Under the pieces are notes generated by a model, which ran no database searches, was not told where the DNA came from, and saw nothing but the letters and a program-made list of their open reading frames with translations. This document shows positions 43,774 through 52,840 of a DNA stretch of 64,000 nucleotides, piece after piece (position 1 is the first letter of the stretch; each line of letters opens with the position of its first letter). The DNA is from JBBQFI01 sp038321775 (GTDB taxonomy: Bacteria > Verrucomicrobiota > Verrucomicrobiia > Chthoniobacterales > UBA10450), in NCBI GenBank assembly GCA_038321775.1, contig JBBQFI010000006.1, positions 62,001 to 126,000 of the forward strand. The letters run 5' to 3'. Position numbers and translations under genes: made by a program.

Positions 43774-45054
43774 ATGCAAGCGATGAGTCGAGAAAACGCG
43801 GGCAGCAACATGCACGCGTTAATAAGGGAGCTTTACCCAATCTGTCGCAGCATTACGGGCGGAGGGGTGCGAGAAACTCTCCGAATTCTTCGGGAACATG
43901 TTCCACTGGAGATTCGAGAAGTAGCAACAGGCACACAGGTCTTCGACTGGACAGTACCGCGAGAGTGGAATATTCGGGACGCTTGGATCAAGAATTCGGC
44001 CGGCGAACGATTAGTCGACTTTCGACGCCTGAACCTGCACGTCGTGAATTACAGCGCGCCCATTCGTCAGCGGATGCGCCTTGCTGAGCTCAAGGAACAC
44101 CTTCACACAGTTCCTCACCAACCCGATTGGGTTCCCTATCGCACTTCGTACTATAAGGAAAGCTGGGGATTCTGTTTAAGTGAAAAACAACTGGCACAAT
44201 TCAACGACACTGACGAATACGATGTTTGTGTCGATTCTTCCTTAACTGATGGACAATTGAGCTATGGCGAATATCTGCTCAAAGGAAAAGAAGCTGAAAA
44301 CGAAGTCCTTATCTCGTGTCATATTTGTCATCCCGCGCTGGCGAATGACAATCTCTCAGGCGTCGCAGTTACCATCGCGTTAGCGCAGCATCTTGCGAGC
44401 ACTCCACGGCGTTACTCTTACCGCTTCCTTTTCATACCCGGTACTATCGGATCAATAACGTGGCTTTCGAAGAATGAGCAGGCTGCTAAGAAGATCCGGC
44501 ATGGGCTTGTTCTTACGTGCGTAGGGGATTCGGGTAACATTACCTATAAACGTAGCCGACGTGGCGACGCAGAGATTGATCGCGCATTTGTCCATATTCT
44601 CGAACAGAGCGGTGAACCCCATAAAATTGTAGAGTTTTCTCCTTATGGTTACGACGAGCGCCAATATTGCTCGCCCGGGTTCAATCTGCCTGTCGGCACC
44701 ATGATGCGATCGCCTCACGGAGAATTCGCTCAGTATCATACGTCCGCGGATAATCTCGACTTCGTTCAAGCTGAGGCATTGGCCGATTCGCTGGCGAAAT
44801 GTCGAGACGTCATCGACGTGCTCGAACACAACCGTTCTTACATTAATCTCAATCCGTATTGCGAACCGCAACTCGGTAAACGCGGATTGTACGAAGGATC
44901 ACAGGATGAGACTATGGCGTTGCTTTGGGTGCTAAATCTTTCCGATGGCAACTTCTCGTTGCTGGATATCGCGGAACGAGCGAAGATGCCCTTTGCTGCC
45001 ATCAAAGTCGCCGCCGATCGCCTTGGACGCGCCGGATTACTGCGGGATGTTTAG
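43774..45054 (+). CDS. DUF4910 aminopeptidase-like protein with winged-helix C-terminus
   Basis: 426 residues. The M28-like zinc block ISCHICHPALANDNLSG (H183, H186, D192) and FLFIPGTIGSITWLSKNE, TCVGDSGNITYKRS and PHGEFAQYHTSADNLDFV are the DUF4910 signature, with a DUF2172-like N-terminus (LYPICRSITGGGVRETL) and a C-terminal winged-helix region (about 370-426). Relatives sit in nucleotide-sugar and EPS clusters, often beside C-methyltransferases. The true activity is not settled; peptidase or amidohydrolase on a sugar amide or acyl amide would fit the amidotransferases in this locus. Confidence 0.87.
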   Translation: MQAMSRENAGSNMHALIRELYPICRSITGGGVRETLRILREHVPLEIREVATGTQVFDWTVPREWNIRDAWIKNSAGERLVDFRRLNLHVVNYSAPIRQRMRLAELKEHLHTVPHQPDWVPYRTSYYKESWGFCLSEKQLAQFNDTDEYDVCVDSSLTDGQLSYGEYLLKGKEAENEVLISCHICHPALANDNLSGVAVTIALAQHLASTPRRYSYRFLFIPGTIGSITWLSKNEQAAKKIRHGLVLTCVGDSGNITYKRSRRGDAEIDRAFVHILEQSGEPHKIVEFSPYGYDERQYCSPGFNLPVGTMMRSPHGEFAQYHTSADNLDFVQAEALADSLAKCRDVIDVLEHNRSYINLNPYCEPQLGKRGLYEGSQDETMALLWVLNLSDGNFSLLDIAERAKMPFAAIKVAADRLGRAGLLRDV

Positions 45055-45248
45055 AATTCCAACCTAACCTGTTGAGCCCTTGAAGGTTCAGCGTTCAAAG
45101 AATGTTCAATCAGCGCTGGAAACTATTTATATCAAATGCTTAAATTACCAAGAGCCGGATTTACCTCGCCTCAATCTCCCTGGAATGAGTTCGCGTCCCT
45201 GATAAATAGAAATTAAAATCATCACCGTCCAATCACCTGCACCCTGAT

Positions 45249-46145
45249 ATGCTCCACGCGATTACTCGTCTTCTGGCACGTCCGTATCGGCAAAAGCGTC
45301 CGCCCACTAAAACCGTGGCGATTCTGGTGCTTTTGTCGACGCGACCCTCGCTAACGGAAGAGGAGAAAATTTCATTGCGCCATTTGGAGCATTACCTCGG
45401 AAAATATGACAAGTACCTGGTCGGACCTCCGGATTCTCCCATCAGGCGGGAGGGTTTCGGGATCAAGACCTTGCCGGCGAAGTTTTTTGGATCCGCTGTA
45501 GCCAGCAATCACATGATGTACACTCCAGCGTTCTACAAAGCCTTTAAGGAGTATCGCTACATCTTCTTTTATCATTTAGACAGCCTAGTTTTTTCCGATC
45601 AAATGGAGAAGTGGTGCCAGGCCGATTTGGACTACATCGGAGCTCCCTGGATTCCGTGCCCGGAGTATCCGTGGATTACTAAGGCGCGTGTAGGCAACAC
45701 AGGATTTGGGATGATGAAAGTAGAGTCGGCGCTGAAGGTTCTTTATAATAGGTACCGCCGGGAACCCAACACATTTTGGCTGGATATGTTTACCCGCAAC
45801 AGCCGACGAGTCCGTCCGCTTGTCCAACTGTTGAGGAGACTTCAGCCTCACTTCCCGCGATCCAAAATCGTGAATGGTTTGGTGTTGGAATGGGACGTAA
45901 TGCAGAATCCGGCGCCGCACGGCCGCAACGACGATATCTTTTTCTCGGATAAGGCCGTTACCTACCTGCCCGAATACAAAGTAGCATCCCTCGAACAAGG
46001 ACTCGAGTTTGCCTTTGAAGTCGCTCCACGAAAATGTTTTGAAATGAATGGCGGCAAGATGCCCTTCGGTTGCCACGCGTGGGGCCGATACGACCGAAGT
46101 TTTTGGGAGCCTTTCTTGTTACCCGAAACGATTATAAACAAGTGA
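45249..46145 (+). CDS. DUF5672 family protein, glycosyltransferase-like
   Basis: 298 residues. KTVAILVLLSTRPSL, YIFFYHLDSLVFSD, LDYIGAPWIPCPEYPW, VGNTGFGMMKVESAL and ECF-like FEVAPRKCFEMNGGKMPFGCHAWG are DUF5672 hallmarks. The family is a GT-A-fold glycosyltransferase relative; DSLVF is the likely metal/nucleotide site. It lies between the DUF4910 gene and the large secreted protein, with about 195 bases upstream. Sugar specificity unknown. Confidence 0.85.
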   Translation: MLHAITRLLARPYRQKRPPTKTVAILVLLSTRPSLTEEEKISLRHLEHYLGKYDKYLVGPPDSPIRREGFGIKTLPAKFFGSAVASNHMMYTPAFYKAFKEYRYIFFYHLDSLVFSDQMEKWCQADLDYIGAPWIPCPEYPWITKARVGNTGFGMMKVESALKVLYNRYRREPNTFWLDMFTRNSRRVRPLVQLLRRLQPHFPRSKIVNGLVLEWDVMQNPAPHGRNDDIFFSDKAVTYLPEYKVASLEQGLEFAFEVAPRKCFEMNGGKMPFGCHAWGRYDRSFWEPFLLPETIINK

Positions 46146-46368
46146 GAATCCATGCTTTTTTTGCCGTTTTCTGCATTTCCCGTCGCGAACTGATCCCCTA
46201 ATCGCATCCTCCTCTTTTCGCATAAGATTTTCATTGCATGAATCCCCTTTTTCGGCTCAAATGCAAGGCGCATCCTGGAAGATGCAATCGCTGTCCCTAC
46301 GCCCCTATCAAAAGACTAAAATTGTGCAATCCGCATACAATCGGCCGATTACAGGTGGCAACCCGGCA

Positions 46369-46411
46369 GGCGGAGGAGTTTTGACTGATTTACGCAGTCG
46401 GAAATTCCGCC
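46369..46411 (+). promoter_or_regulatory. nested hairpin in the leader of the 1423-residue protein
   Basis: GGCGGA (46369-46374) pairs with TCCGCC (46406-46411), enclosing GACTG (46383-46387) paired with CAGTC (46395-46399) around ATTTACG. The two-tier stem ends 25 bases before ATG 46437. An RNA switch, a processing site or a translation control element is possible; none is recognisable as a known riboswitch. The rest of the gap 46146-46436 holds nothing I recognise. Confidence 0.35.
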
Positions 46412-46436
46412 AAATTAATCTGAGAGAACGCAAACG

Positions 46437-49400
46437 ATGAAAAGACTGCGAGCGTTTTTTGGTCTGCTTTTTCTCGCAATTCTAAGCAGCACCGCCTATT
46501 CGGCCGCCAATCCTCCAGTGCGAATCATGCCGCTTGGGGACTCGATCACCCTCGGCTACTCGCTTCCGACGTATCTCAGTGGATATCGCGATACGCTTTA
46601 TTCTGGGTTGGTGAACGCAGGGTACAACGTTGATTACGTTGGCACCCTGATCGATACGCAAAATTCTTCGATACCCGATCCCAATCACGAAGGTCATGCG
46701 GGGTACAGAATTGATAATATCGATGCCGGGATCGATAGCTGGCTCGCCTTAACAAATGACCCGGATGTAATTCTGCTCCTGATCGGAACCAATGATTTTT
46801 CCCAAGGTTACGACACGGCCAATGCGTTGAATCGCCTCGAGAGCCTGGTTGCACGTCTCGCCACCGCGCGTCCTTATGCAAAAATTCTCGTAGCTAGCCT
46901 TCCGTTGCGGACCGATAGCGTTTCCTTAGAGGCTGCGCAAAACGCCTACAACAATTCCATTCCCGCGATGGTAAATCGACAGGTTGCCCTCGGACGCCAG
47001 GTGTACTTCGTCGACATCCACAGCGGATTTAACGCGGCCTATTTATCCAGCGATGGAGTGCACCCTAACCAAGCGGGTTATCAAAAAATAGCCGCTACCT
47101 GGATGCCGGCAATTACCAACGTAATTTCCCCTCTCGGCACATCGAATCTGCCGGGGATTTCTCGGGCCACATCGATTGATTCCACTCACGTGGCGGTCAC
47201 TTTTAGCAAACCAGTTGAAGATACGGCAGCTACTCCCGCCCATTTTAGTTTGAATGGTGGGGTGGCGATTTTGAATGCCACTCTGGACGCTGAGTCAAAG
47301 CGTGTCGTCACCCTGACTACGAGCGCGCTCACCAATGATATTACTTATACATTGTCGGTGAGCGGTGTGCACGACCGCACTCCGCAGCAAAATCAGATTC
47401 CGACCGGTTCAACGGTGGCGTTCACGTCGGAAAGATTGATCAACGGAAGCTTTGAAACCGGCGACTATACGGGCTGGACGGCGAGCGGAAATCAGGGGGT
47501 AGCCCTGGGTACCTATCCAGCAACCGACGGGACGAACGTGGTCGCCTTTAACTGGGGACAGTCGGCGCCCAACGGAATTCTATCCCAAACTATTTCTACG
47601 ATTGTAGGGCAGAGGTATGTGGTGAAGTTTGATGCAGGTGTCCTAGCCTACAACACAAACGAGCAGCGCCTGAATGTGACGGTTCAAGGCAGCGGAAACC
47701 TAGTGTCCGACACACTATCGATTTTTGGGATAGGTGGAAGTCTGCCCAGCTGGGTGGCAAAGAGTTATTCCTTTGTCGCAAATAGCACGACGACGACGGT
47801 GACTTTCCGGGATGTGTCGCAAACGAGTGATAGCATAGATCTGACACTGGATCACGTGCGGCTCAACGCTGCGGTAACACGCACACTTACTGTAACGTCT
47901 TCCCCCAACAGCGGCGTCGGTGTAACAATAAGTCCGACGGACAAGAATGGTGCGGGTAGTGGAGTCAGTAACTTTACCCGGAGTTATAGTGAAGGAACAC
48001 CAGTTACGCTAACTGCGACTGGGACGTTCGGAGCAAGCACTTTTCAGAAATGGCAAAAGGATGGGGTCGACTTAACCAGCAGCGTCAATATCAGCCTGAC
48101 GATTGATGGCGATCATACACTAAATGCAGTTTACGCGACAGGCGGAACGGTAGCTAATGGCAGTTTCGAATCCGGCGACTTTACCGGCTGGACGGCAAGC
48201 GGCAATTTAGGCGTAGCAACCGGCAACTCATACCCAACAACGGATGGATCCGACGTATTGGTATTTAATGGCGGACAATCATCTCCGAACGGAGTGCTGT
48301 CGCAAGTTTGTGCCACGACCGCGGGGCAAAGTTATGTGCTTACTTTTGATTTGGGCGTTTACGCCTACCAGTCAACGGCCGCTCAACGGATGCAGGTCAC
48401 TGTCCAGGGAACTGGTAGCCCGTTAGTATCGCAAACCGTATCCGTCTCTGCCCAAGGCACGGGCGGATGGTATACGCCACAAAGTTTTGCTTTTGTCGCA
48501 AACAGCTCGTCAACCACGCTCACCTTTCAGGACGTTTCAACAACGACCATCAATATCGATCTGCTTTTGGATAATATACGGATCACCGCACAAAATGCGC
48601 CCACGATCACTTCGCAACCTCAAAGCGCCTCAGCCCAAATTGGGAACAATGTTACTTTTAGCGTTGGGGCCGCAGGCCAACAGCCTTTATCTTACCAGTG
48701 GCGTTTCAACACGGCAAACATCCAGGGAGCCACATCGAGCACTTATACCATTAACAACGTGCAGAACGGTAATGCCGGAAACTATGACGTCGTTGTGTCA
48801 AACACCTCGGGGACGGTAACCAGTGCAATCGCTGTTTTATCGGTAATACCTTCGGGGATAATAGCTAATGGGAGTTTTGAGTATGGCTATGCGAGCTGGA
48901 CGCCAACTGGCAATGAGACAGTAGTCACGGGCAACTCTTACCCGACGACTGATGGAGCCAATGTCGTGGCATTTAACGCCGGGCAAGCAACTCCTAACGG
49001 AGTGTTGTCGCAGACTTTTACTACCACCGCCGGGCAAGGTTATGTCCTCGCTTTTGATGTTGGAGTCTATGCCTATCAGTCGACGGCTGCGCAAAAACTG
49101 CAGGTCACCGTTCAGGGAAGTGGGGCTCCGTTAGTCTCACAAACCGTGTCCGTCTCCGCTCAAGGTAGCGGGAGTTGGTACACACCACAAAGTTTTGCCT
49201 TTGTTGCTGATAGTTCCTCAACCACCCTCACCTTCCAGGACATCTCGCCGACGAGCTTCAATATCGATCTGCTTTTGGATAACGTACGAGCGACACTGCA
49301 GAATGCGCCGGCGATTACCTCGCAACCTCAGAACGCCTCAGCTCAAACTGGCAGTACCGCCACCTTCAGTGTGACCGCGGCAGGTCAACAACCTCTCTCT

Positions 49401-50708
49401 TACCAATGGCGTTTTAACACCACAAACATCCAGGGAGCCACGTCGAGCACTTACACGATTAATAACGTGCAGAATGGAAATGCTGGAAGTTACGATGTTG
49501 TGGTATCAAACTCTGCTGGCTCAGTAACCAGCACGACGGCTGTCTTATCGGTTATCCCTCCTGGGATAATAGTTAATGGGAGCTTTGAATATGGTTATGC
49601 GAGTTGGACCCCGACGGGAAATCAGACCGTTGTAACGGGCAACGCTTATCCGACGACCGACGGAGCCAATGTCGTGGCATTCAACGGCGGGCAAGCAACT
49701 CCTAACGGAAGTCTGTCGCAGACTTTCAACACGACCACCGGACAAAGCTACGTGCTGGCTTTCGATATGGGAGTATACGCCTACCAGTCGACAGCCGCCC
49801 AAAAGTTGCAGGTTACCCTGCAGGGAACTGGCAGCCCATTAGTTTCCCAGACTCTGTCCGTCTCCGCCCAAGGCAGCGGGAGCTGGTATACGCCACAAAG
49901 TTTTGCCTTTGTCGCGAACAGTTCCTCAACCACTCTCACCTTCCAGGATGTCTCACCCACGAGCATCAATATCGATCTGCTTTTGGATAACGTACGGGTC
50001 ACGCTGCAAAATGCACCAACGATTACCGCACAACCTCAGAACGTCTCAGCCCAGGTTAACGGGAGCGCTACTTTCAGCGTGACGGCAACGGGGCAACAAC
50101 CTCTCTCTTACCAGTGGCGCTTTAACACCACAAACATTCAGGGAGCCACATCCAGCAGTTATACCATTAACAGTGCGCAGACTAGCGATGCAGGAAATTA
50201 TGATGTCGTAGTGTCAAACTCTTCCGGTTCAGTAACCAGTGCGACTGCCGTTTTATCAGTTGGGATATTGATTAACGGGAGCTTTGAAAGTGGCTATACG
50301 AGTTGGACGCCGAGCGGCAATCAAACTATAGCTACGGGCAACTCGTATCCAACAACGGACGGTGCCAACGTGCTAGCATTTAATGGCGGAAATTCGACGC
50401 CGAACGGCGTATTGTCGCAGACCTTCGCGACGACCGTAGGACATAGTTATGTTCTCAGTTTTGATATGGGAGCTTATGCCTATCAATCCACGGCCGCCCA
50501 ACGCTTACAGGTTACAGTGCAGGGAACGGGGAACCCGTTGGTTTCGCAAACCCTATCCGTATCTGCTCAAGGCACGGGAAGCTGGTATTCAGCAAAGACT
50601 TTTTCGTTTGTTGCAAACAGTTCCTCTACTACCCTGACGTTCCAGGACATTTCCACCACGAGCGCGAATATCGATCTGCTTTTGGATAACGTTAAGGTTA
50701 CGCCATAA
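46437..50708 (+). CDS. large secreted protein: SGNH hydrolase, Ig-like and repeated DUF642-like modules
   Basis: 1423 residues with a signal peptide (1-23, ILSSTAYSA). Residues about 26-225 are an SGNH/GDSL hydrolase with PLGDS (Ser36), GTNDF (Asn119) and DGVHPNQ (Asp206, His209), the complete catalytic set. An SbsA-like Ig domain follows (about 238-330). Then come five DUF642-like carbohydrate-binding modules starting at NGSFE (DNA 47442, 48156, 48867, 49575, 50274). The first two are separated by an InlB-B-like repeat and later ones by three Ig_3 modules (APTITSQPQ...). No sorting signal is visible at the C-terminus (LLDNVKVTP). Possibly an outer-surface esterase that binds the EPS. Confidence 0.88.
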   Translation: MKRLRAFFGLLFLAILSSTAYSAANPPVRIMPLGDSITLGYSLPTYLSGYRDTLYSGLVNAGYNVDYVGTLIDTQNSSIPDPNHEGHAGYRIDNIDAGIDSWLALTNDPDVILLLIGTNDFSQGYDTANALNRLESLVARLATARPYAKILVASLPLRTDSVSLEAAQNAYNNSIPAMVNRQVALGRQVYFVDIHSGFNAAYLSSDGVHPNQAGYQKIAATWMPAITNVISPLGTSNLPGISRATSIDSTHVAVTFSKPVEDTAATPAHFSLNGGVAILNATLDAESKRVVTLTTSALTNDITYTLSVSGVHDRTPQQNQIPTGSTVAFTSERLINGSFETGDYTGWTASGNQGVALGTYPATDGTNVVAFNWGQSAPNGILSQTISTIVGQRYVVKFDAGVLAYNTNEQRLNVTVQGSGNLVSDTLSIFGIGGSLPSWVAKSYSFVANSTTTTVTFRDVSQTSDSIDLTLDHVRLNAAVTRTLTVTSSPNSGVGVTISPTDKNGAGSGVSNFTRSYSEGTPVTLTATGTFGASTFQKWQKDGVDLTSSVNISLTIDGDHTLNAVYATGGTVANGSFESGDFTGWTASGNLGVATGNSYPTTDGSDVLVFNGGQSSPNGVLSQVCATTAGQSYVLTFDLGVYAYQSTAAQRMQVTVQGTGSPLVSQTVSVSAQGTGGWYTPQSFAFVANSSSTTLTFQDVSTTTINIDLLLDNIRITAQNAPTITSQPQSASAQIGNNVTFSVGAAGQQPLSYQWRFNTANIQGATSSTYTINNVQNGNAGNYDVVVSNTSGTVTSAIAVLSVIPSGIIANGSFEYGYASWTPTGNETVVTGNSYPTTDGANVVAFNAGQATPNGVLSQTFTTTAGQGYVLAFDVGVYAYQSTAAQKLQVTVQGSGAPLVSQTVSVSAQGSGSWYTPQSFAFVADSSSTTLTFQDISPTSFNIDLLLDNVRATLQNAPAITSQPQNASAQTGSTATFSVTAAGQQPLSYQWRFNTTNIQGATSSTYTINNVQNGNAGSYDVVVSNSAGSVTSTTAVLSVIPPGIIVNGSFEYGYASWTPTGNQTVVTGNAYPTTDGANVVAFNGGQATPNGSLSQTFNTTTGQSYVLAFDMGVYAYQSTAAQKLQVTLQGTGSPLVSQTLSVSAQGSGSWYTPQSFAFVANSSSTTLTFQDVSPTSINIDLLLDNVRVTLQNAPTITAQPQNVSAQVNGSATFSVTATGQQPLSYQWRFNTTNIQGATSSSYTINSAQTSDAGNYDVVVSNSSGSVTSATAVLSVGILINGSFESGYTSWTPSGNQTIATGNSYPTTDGANVLAFNGGNSTPNGVLSQTFATTVGHSYVLSFDMGAYAYQSTAAQRLQVTVQGTGNPLVSQTLSVSAQGTGSWYSAKTFSFVANSSSTTLTFQDISTTSANIDLLLDNVKVTP
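48156..50708 (+). repeat. long near-identical tandem modules within the 1423-residue gene
   Basis: Four copies of a module of about 700 bases (start-to-start spacings 711, 708 and 699) encode a DUF642-like plus Ig unit. Long stretches are almost identical at DNA level, for example the SFAFVANSSSTTLTFQD and AYQSTAAQ regions, which points to recent duplication or gene conversion. The last copy lacks a following Ig module because the gene ends there. Confidence 0.85.
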
Positions 50709-50999
50709 AGGCACTGCCTTTCTGTCCTTTCCCGAGCCCTTTTGCTACCGGAATTCGATGAGCCGCAAAACGCGTGCTAACTCACGCAAACTCAGATGTC
50801 CCTGAGGACATGAGCACTTTCTAAGTTCCCATTCGATAGCTTTTCTGATCGATCGAACCTTGCACCCGTTAGAAATCAGCTTCTCGATATCGTTTTTCAC
50901 GCGAGGCATAAAGAAAGAGCAAACTCGCCTAGACCGACAGCCTCAGTTAGTGAAAAACCGCGCTAGGCACCCGACGCACGTTCGCAGACCAAATAACGC
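50709..50999. other. intergenic stretch between the large secreted protein and the GT-C protein
   Basis: About 290 bases with no recognisable open frame. The only structure I see is the hairpin at 50791-50814. The following gene probably has its own promoter here, but I could not identify one. Confidence 0.4.
50791..50814 (+). terminator. hairpin, possible terminator of the 1423-residue gene
   Basis: ATGTCC (50796-50801) pairs with GGACAT (50806-50811) around the tetraloop CTGA, and CTC (50791-50793) can pair with GAG (50812-50814). It is followed by CACTTTCT rather than a real T-run, so a factor-independent terminator is only one option. It lies about 85 bases after the gene. Confidence 0.3.
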
Positions 51000-52760
51000 A
51001 TGAAACTTCTAGCAGACTTCGTTGAAGGCTGGAAACTTCGACGCAACATTAATTCCATCGCGCTGCTGGTTTTCTTTTTCCAGATCGTGCTGATCCTGCC
51101 GATATTCTTTCCACACTTGGGAGACATAGGGGTGTGGGATGAAGCCGTATACATCAACGAAGGCCGAGACCTGTTGGGAGGGAAGTTGCCAGCCTATGCG
51201 GCAAATCCGGCGGTCGCCACGCTTTACGCCTTAACCTATCTGCCCGTGCACACTTCCTCTCACTGGTTGGTTCACAGCTGTTCGATCGGACGGTTCATTC
51301 TTTTCGCGTTACTTTGGCTTGCCAGTTTCCTGACCGCATGCCAGTTGGAGGAACTCGCGAGCCCATTCATCATGATTGCCCTGGTGACGATCTCGCCGGC
51401 GCTTATCCAACTTCTTAACAACGGAAGCAACGCATTGTTCGCTGCGACTTCCGGATTCGCACTATGGCAATTTCTTTCCTTCCAGCGCACGCGAAACCTC
51501 AAGCATCTGCGGCTTTGCTCGCTGTTTCTCGGCCTGGCAACATTATCCAGGAACGAAGGCCCGGTGCTTTTCGCCGTGTTTTTGGGATTATCGCTTGTTT
51601 TATGTCTGCGCGATGGCGTTTTACGCAAGGGCCTAACGGCGTCTCTCGTTCCATTCACTGTTCTTGTCGGAGGCTATCTCCTCCTCTACGGTCTCTGCAC
51701 TCGAGACTTTAATCTCGGTGTCGCGCAACGGGGCTACTACACGTTCGAACAGGGTCACGGAATGGCCTTTAAAGAAACCTATGGCACGCGGCAGTTCTAT
51801 GTTGAAGGAGAATTTGACGCCAGGCGGCTTTTTGGAACGCCTGAGGAAAATCATTTCTCGGTCCTAACTGCTATCCGCCGCAATCCGCTGGCATACTTGA
51901 AGAGAATCCTACCCTTGACGAGGCACGTAATGAAGGATGTGTTTGCCGATTACTCATGGTATTTCGGACTATTGGGTTTCGCCTTTGCGGCCCGCGGCAT
52001 CTTCGATTTGATCCAAAGAAAGTCGTTTATGCTGCTCGCAACACTGCTGCTATGGCCGGCTTATAGCATTCTGTATGTACTGCTTTGTTACCAGCCCGCC
52101 CATTTGCTTATGCCGTTCTTAAGTGTGTTTACGCTCGCCTCAATCGGTACCTGTGCCTTCCTTCGTAATCTAACGAACAAGCAAGAGCACTATTTCTGGT
52201 CGGCAGGCCTTTTCGTTCTGGCACTAATCGCAACCAGAAGGGGCATTATCTCAAATGGCCCGCTTACCGCAACCTTGGTAATATTGTTGGGCTTCTGGCT
52301 GGTCTGGCTTACCGCGAATCGTTATCTCCAGGTCGCCAGTATAAAAGCCATTGCGTCGCTTTTACTTTTGTCGATTGGACTAACGGTGAGATTTGGCCTT
52401 CCGGAAATGAAAGCGTTTCTGCCTGGGAGTAACATTGATGAACAGGCTGTCACTTACCTTTCGACGCATTTCGAGCGAGGAGCTCGCATTGGAGCTTGGG
52501 CGCCTGGGAAAATTTGGGATGCAAGGCTGGATCCGGTGACCATGACACGGGACCTTCGCTATTGGAAATCCACTCAGGACGCGTCCGAGTGGATCGCTCG
52601 AAAGAAGATCCGGGCGATTTACGTAGACAAAGACCTGCGAGAATTCGAGCCTGATGTCTTATCTATTCTTCAGAACCAGATTGGAAGCAGTCTATCAGTT
52701 GCATTGGACGTCGGACACGGAGCTGTGCAGATACTTGTCCCCACATCCTCAGCGAAATAG
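51000..52760 (+). CDS. GT-C membrane glycosyltransferase-like protein (GT39/ArnT-like)
   Basis: 586 residues with about ten to twelve predicted helices. After the first helix, GVWDEAVYINEGRDLL (D47, E48) is the acidic loop expected for GT-C enzymes using polyprenyl-phosphate sugars. SRNEGPVLFAVFLGLS and KETYGTRQFYVEGE follow. The C-terminal soluble end (about 470-580) has a periplasmic look. Such proteins transfer a sugar in the periplasm from a lipid-phosphate donor. The DPM1-like GT2 gene that follows could make that donor. Confidence 0.8.
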   Translation: MKLLADFVEGWKLRRNINSIALLVFFFQIVLILPIFFPHLGDIGVWDEAVYINEGRDLLGGKLPAYAANPAVATLYALTYLPVHTSSHWLVHSCSIGRFILFALLWLASFLTACQLEELASPFIMIALVTISPALIQLLNNGSNALFAATSGFALWQFLSFQRTRNLKHLRLCSLFLGLATLSRNEGPVLFAVFLGLSLVLCLRDGVLRKGLTASLVPFTVLVGGYLLLYGLCTRDFNLGVAQRGYYTFEQGHGMAFKETYGTRQFYVEGEFDARRLFGTPEENHFSVLTAIRRNPLAYLKRILPLTRHVMKDVFADYSWYFGLLGFAFAARGIFDLIQRKSFMLLATLLLWPAYSILYVLLCYQPAHLLMPFLSVFTLASIGTCAFLRNLTNKQEHYFWSAGLFVLALIATRRGIISNGPLTATLVILLGFWLVWLTANRYLQVASIKAIASLLLLSIGLTVRFGLPEMKAFLPGSNIDEQAVTYLSTHFERGARIGAWAPGKIWDARLDPVTMTRDLRYWKSTQDASEWIARKKIRAIYVDKDLREFEPDVLSILQNQIGSSLSVALDVGHGAVQILVPTSSAK

Positions 52761-52840
52761 CCGACACAGGTTGTAGATCGAATTCGCGAGCCTTGGCGGC
52801 AATCTGACTTGATAGGACACGATTTTTTATTCTTTGAGTG

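Noticed and set aside
46234..46440. Small frame ending in an overlap with the 1423-residue gene start
   Set aside because: It has no domain, begins without a ribosome-binding site and covers the hairpin leader, so it is more likely untranslated.
48156..50708. CRISPR-like repeats
   Set aside because: The repeats are about 700 bases long, contiguous and encode protein modules in one frame, without short unique spacers.
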